Assembly: GCF_954871325.1 (NCBI RefSeq)
Contig: NC_088776.1
Coordinates: forward strand, 51,602,569-51,666,568
Length of the DNA: 64,000 bases
Reading direction: 5' to 3'
DNA from: Gordionus sp. m RMFG-2023
Taxonomy: Eukaryota > Nematomorpha > Gordioida > Chordodea > Parachordodidae
Below, piece by piece: positions 24,001 through 34,283 of the stretch. The position numbers and the translations under genes were made by a program. Within the stretch, counting starts at the first letter, position 1, and the number at the start of each line of letters is the position of its first letter. The notes under the pieces were generated by a model. That model was not told where the DNA came from. It saw only the letters and a list, made by a program, of their open reading frames with translations, and did no database searches.

Positions 24001-25758
24001 ATACAAGTGGGCAGAATCAAGGAAAGATGCATATGGATGTCACAACAAGCTATACCAGTTTACAAGATCATGAAAAGGTGAATATAAAAGCTTGGTGAAA
24101 TGGAGGAAATTGCTACAATCTGAAACTTAATATAAAAAAAATTGTGATCATATATATAATATTTTGTTTCTCAAAATAATAATAGTGCTAGATTTATATA
24201 TATATTGAAAGATTAATTATTTGAAATGTTAATCATATAAAAATTTATACATTTTATACAATAATTAATTAAAAAACACCATTATGTGATTTTTCATGAT
24301 TTTGATTGGAATTATTGGATTTTGAATGAAATATTTCTAAATAAAATAAATTTATTAATTATTTTAAATAAAAATTTGTTAGTTATTTTATAATGTCAAA
24401 GGGTAAAGTCTTTTTAATGTTTAACAACATTTTATTTAGTTTTTTTTATCACATATTACAAAAAATTTTATTTTACCAATGTCTCATAATATTTTTTAAA
24501 AAAATATTTTTTTAAACTTATTTACACAAAAACTTTTATATTATTGAACCTTAAAATACCATGACACATGGTATTATTTAAATGATTTTAATAAAATAAA
24601 TGTTTTAACATTTTAATTCTTAATTAAAACAAAATTTTTAAAAAATTTTCCTTTTGTAGTACAATCCAATCAAAATGTCCTATGTTGCCATAAGATTGAC
24701 TTTTTAATTCTTTAATTTATATAGTCTTCTAACCAATTTCAAATATTTCAGTGAGTTACTATTGTTTAAGATAAATAAGATTTTTCTTCACACATGTTAC
24801 ACTTATCAAAAATCTGTTATTGATATTATTTCAAGACAATATCACATTTAACTATATAAATTAAAAACATTTTTTATTATTCCATTCTGTCCACTGATAC
24901 ATGATCAAATCGCTATCAATGATACAAAATTACTTTAATAAATTCAAATATTTTTATCCTTTTATTTTTATGTTATAATGTCACACACATTTTCAATATC
25001 TATCCCCATACCAGGCCACAATACATATTCATGAGCCCAAAATTTTTTCTTGACCCTGATGTCCAGCATATAATATAATAGATCAATAATTTTACCATGT
25101 AATTTAAAAGGAATTACGGCTCTATTGCCTCACATTAGACAATCATATACCAGATATTAATTTCTCTATTTTAATGTTATGCATTAAATTAAAATATTCA
25201 GCAATGACTAATAATTTGATGATATTGTATGAAAAAATATTATTGGTGAATAGTAAATATTTCCACCTGCTAATTTTTTAAAACTTTTATTATTTAAATT
25301 TATCTTATAATTGTAATATTCAATCACACAAAAAATAGGAAAAATATAATATTAGTAATTTTTGGACCATATGAGGTGACCCTGCTGAACTCTGATTATT
25401 TATTATTTGATAAGATTATGTTTGAATTGTAAAAACTTAATTATTGTCTAATTTATTCCATTTAGGTTAAATTTACAGATTTCTTAAACAAAATTATGAT
25501 TTAAATTTTCATTATAAATATTATATTACCTACTCTACCATAGCAATTATCAGGTAAAGATATTTGAATATCTGTCTTAACTATACATTTACCTCTTGGT
25601 GGTACATTGTATTCATACGCACTTTATTTAAAACAATTTAACATATGTGCTCGTATAATTTACCTGTATAGATCATAGCCAGCAGAATCAGGAGTACCTT
25701 TTGTAGGTATTTTAGCATTCTCTGTCAATTTCGCAACTTTCAATATATCTTTTATCAT
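15068..25758 (-). CDS. dut: dUTP diphosphatase (dUTPase), complete, five exons
   Basis: Hydrolyses dUTP to dUMP and pyrophosphate, keeping uracil out of DNA and supplying dTMP synthesis; the family works as a trimer with shared active sites. Exons on the minus strand: 25758-25664, 25621-25530, 18149-18030, 15540-15470, 15124-15068. All have GT/AG borders and matching phases, summing to 144 residues plus stop, the usual length of a trimeric dUTPase. The five motifs appear in order: SAGYDLYS (I), [10 protein letters not shown] (II), [10 protein letters not shown] with the catalytic Asp and the stacking Tyr (III), GSRIAQLI (IV) and KGFGSTG (V). Motif IV has Ser where GDRIAQL is usual. The start is the ATG giving [11 protein letters not shown], so no mitochondrial leader is visible, though an upstream alternative exon is possible. 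Intron 1 is only 42 bp; intron 2 is 7.4 kb and full of repeats. Confidence 0.96.
15647..16475. mobile_element. hAT element in dUTPase intron 3
   Basis: The borders are set by a perfect 8-bp target duplication, gtagagtt, at 15639-15646 and 16476-16483. The imperfect inverted ends are TATATCTAAAACGAAT and its partner reading TAGACCTACAAAAATACG on the other strand. Both ends are packed with short words built on attcg/cgaat, probably subterminal transposase-binding repeats. No transposase is present. The 62-codon frame at 15666-15854 comes from these repeats. Confidence 0.85.
16476..18029. other. dUTPase intron 3, remainder
   Basis: Intronic AT-rich DNA between exons 4 and 3. Faint members of the CCGG-rich family are seen at about 16815-16880 (aaccaggcttggcc, aggtcagggtctgg) and 17470-17660 (agaggtttgcaaaacc at the left). 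Nothing else is supported. Confidence 0.5.
18521..18694. repeat. Foldback MITE, copy 1
   Basis: Terminal arms of about 36-40 bp at 18521-18564 and 18659-18694 are near-perfect inverted repeats containing attatttaaaatgtcaat. A second copy in opposite orientation lies at 24195-24400. Both copies sit in intron 2 of the dUTPase gene. No coding capacity. Confidence 0.8.
18890..21480 (+). repeat. Dimeric tandem repeat array in dUTPase intron 2
   Basis: About ten diverged half-units of 105-125 bp each begin with gatatgggtatcaaataa. They alternate between two types. One type continues with agctaatttaaatatc and ends in tgatgggtatgacttggtctgg with a G run. The other continues with aggtaattaaaatat and holds aatcactcatgggcgggtctagg. 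The higher-order unit is therefore about 240 bp. Half-unit starts include 19017, 20461, 20566, 20683, 20888, 21101, 21218 and 21339. The array is split by the hAT at 19094-20403 and decays to the right. Confidence 0.85.
19094..20403 (+). mobile_element. hAT transposon, internally deleted, family member 1
   Basis: The ends are CAGAGTTGTTAAAGTAGC and the complement of CAGAGTTGTTAAACGC. A perfect 8-bp target duplication, ggtatgac, lies at 19086-19093 and 20404-20411, within the tandem array. The remnant transposase keeps the N-terminus (ATG at 19396, [11 protein letters not shown], then [11 protein letters not shown] and a BED-like FICLKCK region), a middle piece with [17 protein letters not shown], and the C-terminal dimerisation region [20 protein letters not shown]. 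The catalytic core is missing and there are stops, so it cannot encode an active enzyme. Subterminal tagcgcgcta palindromes repeat at both ends. The sister copy is at 55081-56487. Confidence 0.92.
21571..21624. repeat. 27-bp tandem duplication
   Basis: The unit tcgaaatttaatatattaat plus seven further bases occurs twice directly, with one difference. It is intronic and of no evident function. Confidence 0.85.
21912..23120 (+). mobile_element. Older hAT relic interrupted by a hAT MITE
   Basis: The left part has ctttagcatgctatc and gcgatagcgattgctagc, diverged forms of the tagcgcgcta words at the ends of the 19-kb hAT. An ATG at 22106 starts MSTVEIDNE; after the 700-bp insert the reading continues to DMEFSFPKF, comparable to the FPFPRF segment of the sister family. 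It is decayed, with stops and no clear right end. Boundaries are approximate. Confidence 0.6.
22133..22832. mobile_element. 700-bp non-autonomous hAT
   Basis: The ends are TAGGGATATACCGAT and the complement of TAGGGGTGTACCGAT. The 8-bp target duplication ataatgaa at 22125-22132 and 22833-22840 is perfect. Both ends are full of atcggatcgg/ccgatat words. It splits the older hAT relic just after its start codon region, so it is the younger insertion. No transposase. Confidence 0.88.
23230..23600 (+). mobile_element. Fossil of an integrase-bearing element, tail only
   Basis: A segment with [15 protein letters not shown] is followed by a cysteine-rich stretch rich in CNC and CQC words near 23455-23560. 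This order resembles the C-terminal part of integrase-core proteins that end in a CXC-like cysteine block (Ginger-type or LTR-type; the family cannot be fixed here). It is broken and only a fragment remains. It lies inside dUTPase intron 2. Confidence 0.4.
24195..24400. repeat. Foldback MITE, copy 2
   Basis: Matches the reverse complement of 18521-18694, including gtgatttttcatgattttgat and the arm attaattatttgaaatgtt. The right arm is more decayed. With copy 1 it places two inverted copies about 5.6 kb apart in the same intron. Confidence 0.75.
24401..25529. other. dUTPase intron 2, left remainder
   Basis: AT-rich intronic sequence with no further exon, repeat boundary or RNA gene that I can support. 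The minus-strand exon 2 of dUTPase begins at the right edge. Confidence 0.5.
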
Positions 25759-26179
25759 TTTCCCGCGAAATAATTAAGCAAGTCAAACCTTGGCTTAAAG
25801 AGTGACAAATATAAATCAATTTATAGCTATTTGGGGGGCTAGATTTTCAGGTAGAATATGTAAAGAACATTTATAAATTATTAAATTATATGAATTGTAT
25901 TTAATTAGTCTAATGTCTCATTATAGTATTATTATTTAATAAATGTTTTCCATAAACTTTCTTTTCAATATCATATTGTTAAATAAACTATTTATCGACA
26001 AGATAATTAATTACTCATTCTATTAATTTATTCATTATAAATCTCACTCTATAAATATTTCTTAATCACATTATAAATTTTTCCAGTCATTCCATAATGC
26101 TCATGGAGGTGGTTAGCAATTTTCAAGGGAATGTGAAAAAGGATTGAACTTTTAACTAAATTATTTTTATAATGCTCTC
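25759..26179. promoter_or_regulatory. Presumed dUTPase upstream region
   Basis: This lies directly upstream of the minus-strand ATG. The sequence next to the start (ttcgcgggaaa on the minus strand) contains a perfect E2F-type core, TTCGCGGGAAA, a few bases before the ATG. E2F sites are known to control S-phase nucleotide genes in animals, so this is a plausible functional site. It could equally lie in the 5' UTR. Nothing else stands out. Confidence 0.4.
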
Positions 26180-26960
26180 ATCAATCTCCTCCATGGAAAA
26201 TATTTAACTATTACAAAATGGTGATAGTGTTCGTGGTAATAGTTAAGGATGGTTGGAAGCAATACCAAGTCCTAACCTAGGCAGCATCTACATGGCAGGA
26301 TATTCACTGGAAGCATACCCTTCTCACGAACTTATACCTGCTCTCTAAAAAAATTTCGCTATCTTTGGAGGCCAGTACATGTTTCTAATTATAATGGTAC
26401 CCTCTTCATATATTTTAAAATAATAACTCAAACTATCAGTTTCAGTACTCTACTATCAACTATCAAAAAGAACACGAATACAATTTTATAAAACTACAAT
26501 TAATATATTAATATGCATTATTATATATTGTTGCTAAGTCTAATCATTTTAATTTAAATTTTGAAAGATAGCACTAAATTATCCAGAAATATGTTTTATG
26601 AAAAATAAGGACGTATGCAATATATAGATTTGTCGATGTTTAGCACTACCATCCTAAATTTATTACTAGATTATTAAGTAATTTTCAATATATAGTGATT
26701 TCGTAAAAACTTAAATTTCAATCCGGTAGGTATAACCGAGAATAAAAATATTCTAAATTAACTAATTATGTTTTTTTTTACCAATCATCATTTCTTCCCT
26801 TGGGCATGTCAAGCAGGACGTTGATTTTTTAAGAAATATAAGCGATTTATTTTCTAAAACAAAAAATTTTAATTAATATTTTAAAATATAATTATTCATG
26901 TTTTGTGATATGGAATTTGTAGTCTCAATTCCGTTTTTATAGAATGGGGTTTTTATTTTT
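26180..26960 (+). mobile_element. Fossil retroelement fragment, LINE-like
   Basis: The part at 26220-26290 resembles the word DGWKQYQVLT of the related copy at 50070, and 26690-26960 follows 50460-50740 (aatccggtaggtataaccgag, tcttcccttgggcat, attattcatgttttgtg). It is a 3'-end fragment, broken and more decayed than the 50-kb copy. Confidence 0.6.
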
Positions 26961-28199
26961 GCTATATAATATTTTATGATTAGAATATAGTCATTACGAA
27001 TTAAATTTAAAGAAATCGACCTTTAAATAAAAATGCTAATTATCTAATATTTTTAAAAAGTGTTTATAAATGTTTTTATTCAATTTAAATATAATTTATT
27101 AGAGCTTGTGTTATAGATTTATAACTTCTACTTGGCATCTACTACTCGGGGGAAAGGGCAGAACTCTAATTTTTTGAGGGGGGAGGGGAGGTTAGGGCTG
27201 TAAGCCTCGAAAGGGGGTAAAGTAAAATAAAATAAACATTATTTATAGATTAAGATATTATAATTTTAAATTATTTATTAACATACCATTTAATATAGTT
27301 TAAATTTATATACACTCGTAGCTAATATTTAGATTCCGAAACAAAAAGTCATCACCAATTGATATTTAATTATTATTCCTAACCTATATTTTGATGCTTA
27401 TAACAGTTTAATCATGATATTTCGGGGAGTTAACGGAAGTATAAATTAGGAAGGATGGGACGGGGGGGTGGTTGCCTCAAACTAATTTTCTGTCATGTAG
27501 ACGTTTCTTCTATTAAGATCTATTATAATATTGCTAGTTTAAATTGTTATTGGGTTTAATTTGATATGTAAAAGTGTTCATTGAAAATCTAATAAATTAA
27601 TCATTTATAGAGTAACATTATTTATAGATTTACTTTTATAAATTGGGAATCAATTTTTTTTTTAAAAATGGAAGTTGGGAGACCTAAAAGTTATACCTTA
27701 TTAGGATAATATGTAAATGAAAAACTTGAATATCTAAATTGTTTCTTTTAATCTTGATTGTGTAGAATCATTGAATATAAAATATTTGGATTATAATAAG
27801 TATGAATTTCGAAAAAAGGTTTGGAATGTCTAGACATATGTTTTATAAGAAAAAATTTATATATTATAGTTTAAAAAACATCATTTTTTTTGGTTAAGAA
27901 ATTTGATTTTTTTATTGAAATTTTTTTTTATTTTCCTATTTATAACAAATCTTTAAAAACAATTTTTAAATTTTCTATTGTCAAAGAAAAAAAAATAATC
28001 CATAAATAAAAAATATAATAAATTTATTTTTTAAAAAAATACTATTTCCATTAAACTATTTTGTTAAATATTTGGTCTATTTTCTCATAAAAGTACTTTT
28101 TTGTAGACTCTATTTTAAAATAAAAAAGTTTGCACTATAGTCTTCGTTTGTTACACATATACCTTTCAGGTGGGTACACTTTAAATCAGGATCACTAGA
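26961..28199. other. Non-coding with G-rich repeat pieces
   Basis: G-rich stretches lie at 27150-27225 (ggggggaggggaggttaggg) and 27425-27510 (ggaaggatgggacggggg, then ttctgtcatgtagacg). The motif ttctgtcatgtagacg returns at 29889-29905, so these are pieces of one repeat family without clear ends. No exon is supported. Confidence 0.5.
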
Positions 28200-28960
28200 C
28201 TTTATAATCTCAGGGGGCTAAACAAAAATAATTAACGGCCGAGTTTTATAATAATATATTATATAAGATTAAATTTTTCAATGTATTACTCGATCAAAGA
28301 TGAAATTCTTTGGAGGAACATTTTTATCAGTTAAAGCTCTTAAAAGATCATTTTTGATCGATACAATTTACAAGAATAAATAAATGCGCCTGAAAGCAAG
28401 TTAAAAAAATCTTGCCAGTTAAATATTTAACAGATCAGGATGCGATATTAATCCTCAAGAACAATTAATTGAATTAAAAACTCCACAGGAAATTTTAATC
28501 TATATTAATACTAATTGGTTAATGAAGCTTTACTAAATATATTCATTATATTAAACATTATTTTAATTATTCCAAATACCGTATCATCCGCAGAACGCAG
28601 CTTGCTAAAATTAATTAAAACTTATCTATGATTATGTCTTATTAATCTCTCCTTAATTTTAATAGAAAATGATATAGTCTTATCATTAGATTACACTAAC
28701 ATAATATTCCTTTGCATATAAAAGGCAAGGAGGTTCAATAAAATCGCAATATTTTAGTCTATGACTATATTCAATTTTATAATGTTAATTACTTTACTCA
28801 TTTATGATTAATATTTTTAATTCTCATTGCGAAAAGTCATCAAATAAGCTTAGGTAAATCATGATTAGGGACCGCCAAATTATTATTTGACCTGAGTCGC
28901 CAAAAGTCTTGGCATGGCACTGCTCTGTATTAGATGAAATTGCTCTTTTAGATCTCCAAT
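28200..28960 (+). mobile_element. hAT relic with transposase C-terminus
   Basis: Reading 28560-28690 gives pieces like IPNTVSSAERSLLKLIKTYL and LILIENDIVLSLDYTN. These match the C-terminal dimerisation region of ZMYM/TTF-type hAT transposases (VASAERSFSKLKLIKTYLR and following). The right side ends in agtcttggcatggcactg, which looks like a hAT terminus near 28920. The left end is unclear. It is strongly decayed. Confidence 0.6.
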
Positions 28961-31960
28961 ATCTACTGTTAATTTTTTTTCCCAGAATTCCCAAAGTGTT
29001 TAAATTATGAACATTAAAATTGCATTGTTAAGATCGGAATATTTGTTTTTTAGAGTTCGGTGTAAGCCAGTGCAAAGTGTCAAATATTTTCAGCTAATAG
29101 GGAAAAACCGACACACTAAGGTATTAAAGTATTATTATATTAAGAAAAGGCATTATTTTACAAATATCAACTTTCTCAAACTAATAACCCCAGAAAGCTT
29201 AAAAATTGATTGTTAAATGTTTTGTAATAATAATTATAAAAGCCTTTATATTTGAGCACAGCTATATCCGAGCACATGAGAAGGATCTCCTCGGGAAATG
29301 GCTGTTTATTTTTGATCAAAAGGCGATAACTAAAGCATATCAAAATTAAATAAAAAATTGCCATTTAAAATTAAATATATTAAAGCCTATAAATCAAGTC
29401 TTACTAACAAAAGGCTTATTAAACCTCATTTTTCCTTTTCTCAAAATGGTATATTTTGAAAAAATGTAACCTTGCCAAAGTCCTACACAGCTATATGAGC
29501 GGAAGGGGTAGAAACAGTTTGCTTACAATTTTATTGAGGGGGGTAGAGGGTAGATAGACTATTAAGGGGGTTAGGCCAGGAGTAAGATAAATTACTTGGG
29601 GGTAGGGGGTTAAGGCAAAATGTATTGCTGTAAAAATTAATATTTTTATTATAGATCTATTACAATACAATGATAATGCTAAACATTGCTCAAATCTATA
29701 TATTACATACAATCATAGACATTATTTTTAAAACTAAAGGGTTAGCCGTTTTCAGCAAACTTATATTCATGAAGAAATACCATTATAATTAAAAAGATAT
29801 AATTAATGTGGAAATATCGTCACCAAAGGCGGTAAATTTTTTTTAGGATGACAGGTATATGTTTTAGAGGGTGTTCGCATCCATTAAAAATTCTGTCATG
29901 TAGACGCTGGTTTAGCAGTAAGTGAGCCTAAATCCCTCCAATATAATCTATGGACAAAAGTAAAGATGTTACCCTGGCCTCTACTCTTCCTATTTGAAAA
30001 TCGTGTCCTATATTTATAGTCAATCACAAAAATTGACCCTCTTTTGTATTATGAAAATTGATATTCATTTAATATAGAAAAATCAAAACGTAGCCAGGAC
30101 GTCTCCTTAAGGCATGGGGGGGGGGGGTGCTGGATATTCAATCATCTATAGTATTTTATTGGAGGGCTTTAAACCAAATTTACAAGCATTTATTTATTTA
30201 AACCCCCTTAAAATCCTATCCTTTACCTTCCTGAAGATATATGGAATCTCATTTATGTATAGACACTGAGCAAAGAAAGAACCATCTATATAAATGTACA
30301 TACTCCCCAAGGTGGACGTCTACCATTAGAATATAAGTAGTACAAAGATGATGAATAGTAGAAACGAGAAAACCTGGAGAACCCAAGTCTAGGTCGGGAT
30401 GCCTCTATTTCAGAAAATGAGATTATTTAAAAATAATAAATTCTAAAAGCATAAAGATAAATTTAAGTTAACAATAAAATTTTAAAGAAATACACTTCTT
30501 TTTTTTCATTGTGTATCATTCAATATAAAATAGTTAGAAACCACAATTAAATAATAGTTATTTAAGAAGAGAATTTTATCTAGTTAAATATGGATTAATC
30601 AACTGTAACTGTGAATCATTATAAAAATTTTAAAAATACAATAAGTTTCCTATAATTAAATTTTTATGTTTTATCAAACTATATAAATATGAAACATCTA
30701 AATTTATATGTATAAAAACCATAATACACTATGATAATAAATTAATTTTACTTTATTCTTCAAAATTCAAAATTTTTGTTAAAATATAGTTTGATTTATT
30801 GCGTTTTTTCACATCATTATTGACGATTAAACCGAAGAAATATTATTATAATATATGTAAATCATGCATCATTATAATAAAATTGAATCATATGATTATT
30901 AGATGCATATTGTTTAAATTCAAAAAAAATTACTATAAAATTTAGGAAATAACAAAGAAGCTATTTTGAAAATATGTTAAATTTTTCAGACGAAAACATA
31001 TTATGCCAGATTTTTGTAAGACGATGAAATTAGGTTTGTATAAAATTTGTTGATCTATAGTAGCTATTTATTTCATAGGCTCCAAAAATGTTAAGGAATG
31101 TGAGCAATTTTACTCCCTGAACATGACAATCTAGAGGGAGGGATTAAAAGTTATCATTGCCTCGAACATCTTCTTACATTGTTACTAGTATATAATATGA
31201 GATGATGCAGTTTAATATTAGAACAATTTACCCTTAAGAAAATCCATAATCATATTTTTTGTAAATTTACCTAAAGAAAATCAGACAAATTGTGTCTTTC
31301 ATCTGTGACAATGTGAATAACTGTGCTACATCAGCTAGATTGCCAAATTTTTAGGTCAGCTGTGATATTTATTTTCGATTTCCCTTTGAATGTCGATTAG
31401 GTGATAAATTAGAGTCCATTCAGCGCGTTCCGTAAATTTATTAGATATGTAATAAACATTAGGGAAAAGTCAAATTATAATAGCAAAATTTTTTAAAAAC
31501 AATTAAGCAAAATATGGATATGCTAGAAATGTCATTATCCCAATCCCTCCCGTTAATTTTTTTTATGAATCAGGCCTTCGTTTTAAATCTCCATAATTCT
31601 GAAATGGTTGAATGGATATAAATTTTTTCTAAAGTTTTTATAAAAGTATTATTATACTGTACTAAAAATGTTTTATAAGTTTATTTTTTTAAAAAAATTT
31701 AATTTCTTCACACATTCTTTTTTAAAAAAAAAAATAATGTCCCACCAAAACATATTAGTTTTTTTATTATATATTAAGTCGGAGTGATATATAAACCTTT
31801 TTTATTTTAATAAAGCAAACTATAAATAATACTATATAATAATGAATAATTAATATATCCAATTTTAAAATCTCCAAAGTAGGAATAATAAAATAAATAT
31901 ATATTTCTAATTGAAAGCTATTATTAAAATTCAATTTGATTGTTACAATTATTACTTCTA
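28961..31960. other. Intergenic with G-rich repeat pieces
   Basis: 29500-29640 holds a G-rich block (gaggggggtagagggtag, ttgggggtagggggtt) and 29855-29910 another piece with ttctgtcatgtagacg. A G run lies at about 30117-30127. The frames at 29007-29216 and 29176-29712 lack splice signals or family matches. No gene is supported upstream of the EF-hand start at 31961. Confidence 0.45.
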
Positions 31961-33500
31961 ATGTCTAAAAATAAAAACGACGAATCAATTCGTGAAGTGT
32001 TTTCATATTATCAGCGTCAGGTAATATTTATTTCCCTTATGATTACCTTTTGCAATTAGTTGGTTGTGAAGGGGTGGGGGGACGGGGTAAAACTTTCTTA
32101 ATTCATCCTTTTTTCGATGTAAATTTACTAATATTTTATAACCTAAATAATGTTCAAGTATGCAGAATAATTTGTGGTACTTTATAAAATGCCTTTATAC
32201 GTCACAAAGTTGAAAAATTCCTTTCATTTGTTGAGGTTGTAATAGGTAAGGAAGTTAATCTATAATTCTTTTAATTTTTTTCCCAGTTTTTACCCATAGG
32301 CAATGGAGCTTCTTTCTAATATACTTCAATATTAATTTTTCCATTCGGAAACAAGAACATCACATTACAGGTTAAGCTCAAAATTAAAAATAGGAAAATT
32401 TTAAGTCTTTCCTCTAAATATCTCGCTCTTTATCGTTAATTTATTACAAATGATCGTCTTATATTTACAAACTTTATTTGGTTAAATTACTTAAATCAAT
32501 GAATTTTATGCCCTCAAAAATATTATTATATCATAAATGATAGAAAGACGGTTCAATTCCGGTGGAATATGTAGAAGAAGCTTTTAGAGGTTGTGGAAAA
32601 AATCCTAGCCTAAAAGATATAGAAATCATTAAGCCTTCATATCAAAGTTAGACTTATGATATTATTCTTTTTAAATAATATTTATTAAAATATATATTTA
32701 AAACGTATATGCATGCATTTACAGAACTTAAATTGGTAGACTTCAAGAAGTTTTTGGCCATAATTCACGAAATTAATGAGCTTGAAGGTGAATTAGACAG
32801 CACAACAGCTTTCGAAGAGTTTATAAGATGCATGAGCCTTTTTGATCACACTAAAACTGGCACGGTCACATTGTATCAATTCAAAAATCTTTTGAAGAGT
32901 TTAGGTATGTACTATAAGATTAAACAATCATTGCTTACATCTTTATTTCAGAAGGAGGAGGGTGAGGGGGGGGGGGGTTGCATAATTATCAATTTGTTTA
33001 TTTTAATTTTTAATTCTGGTTTGTCGGGTTAATATAATTAAAAAATATTATATGGAAAAAATAGGCACTTGCAAGAATCTATTGTAAAAAGTAAGTATAA
33101 TATTTATAGAAATTATGTCACCTAAAGTTGTTTAAAAAAAAATTCCAATTCATGGAGATTTGATTTTTAATTTAGGCAGCCATTATTAGCGTAATAAATG
33201 CAGTCCTTAAAATTATCTAGTGGCATTTTTAAATATTTTTTTTAGGATCCCAAGCTGCAATGTAAAATAAAAATCATAATGTGTAATTAAGAGAAAATGA
33301 ATATTAAAACCTTATAAATTTAAAATAAAAAAATTATTTATAAAGGTGAAAGATTGGGAGAGAAAGAGGAATTAGCAGTGATTGAACCAGAACTATTGAA
33401 ATTCAAGGAGTCGAAAACATCGGATGAATTTAACTACGAAAACTTTTTAAGACATATAATTGATGAATCAGTTTTAGGAGAACCCCCTTTACAGCGGTAG
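31961..33500 (+). CDS. EF-hand protein, essential myosin light chain/calmodulin class
   Basis: Four exons, 31961-32020, 32544-32646, 32725-32904 and 33346-33500, join in phase with GT/AG borders to give 165 residues plus stop. The start MSKNKNDESIREVF leads to the first EF-type helix, then KDGSIPVEYVEEAFRGCGKN. Exon 3 carries FEEFIRCMSLFDHTKTGTVT, and the end carries DEFNYENFLRHII. The length and the FDxxxxGTV...L..LGE layout with FxYExFxRHI near the C-terminus match essential (alkali) myosin light chains, which bind the myosin neck. Loop residues are poor: the first lacks the acidic pattern and the third (DHTKTGTVTLYQ) ends in Gln, not Glu, so calcium binding is unlikely. A calmodulin-like or centrin-like role is the alternative. 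A 12-base G run sits in intron 3. Confidence 0.9.
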
Positions 33501-34283
33501 AATGAAGTCGAGAATTGTACTAATTACTTATATTCTTTTTTTTAAAAAAATTGATACAATACCTTATAATAGTTATAAGCTATTAATGTTTAATTATAAT
33601 TTAATGTTATATTACCTAACTACTTTAAAATAAATGTGCTATATTTCTTTATCCAATTAACAAAATAGGAGGACATGTATGAAGTATTTTGTCAAAGGTC
33701 ACAAATTTAAAGTTTCAAGATATGTTTTTAGATTTATTAAAATAAACTGAAAATAATTATTTTTTCGATTTTTAGTTTATTTTTGTAAACCCTAGATTAC
33801 AAGTAATTTAAATAGTCTGATTGAAAGTCTATGTGTATTGGATATCCGATTACCAAACATTATGTTTGTTACCTTGGATTTTTTAAAATAGGCACATAAA
33901 AAAAAATGGAGCTCTGAGTTGGTTTAAAATTGAATATTCATGTTTACAAGAAACGAAAATAAATTTAGTAAGGTAAATCAAGATTGGTTACTTATAGCCT
34001 TATAAATTTGACTTTTAAATCTTTATCTATGCCGAGTCCAGCCCAATATTTTTTAAAAGTTTATCCAAGCCGGGCTTTTGTTAAATATTATATTGCAAAG
34101 AAATAAATAGAAGTTTATTTCAAAGGGTATTAATTAAGGAGTAATAGGCTTTAAAATGGTACGATTATCTTAATATTTGCTCGGTTTTCTCGGCCAACAT
34201 CTCTATCAATTGAAAAGAGACAGAATTTAAATGTGAAGATATGATTCAGAACAGTCATTCAAGAGAATTGTTGAGAGACTTAA
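33501..34283. other. Intergenic
   Basis: 3' flank of the EF-hand gene. A CCGG-type scrap (gccgagtccagccc and ccaagccgggc) lies at 34030-34085. Nothing else is supported. Confidence 0.4.
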
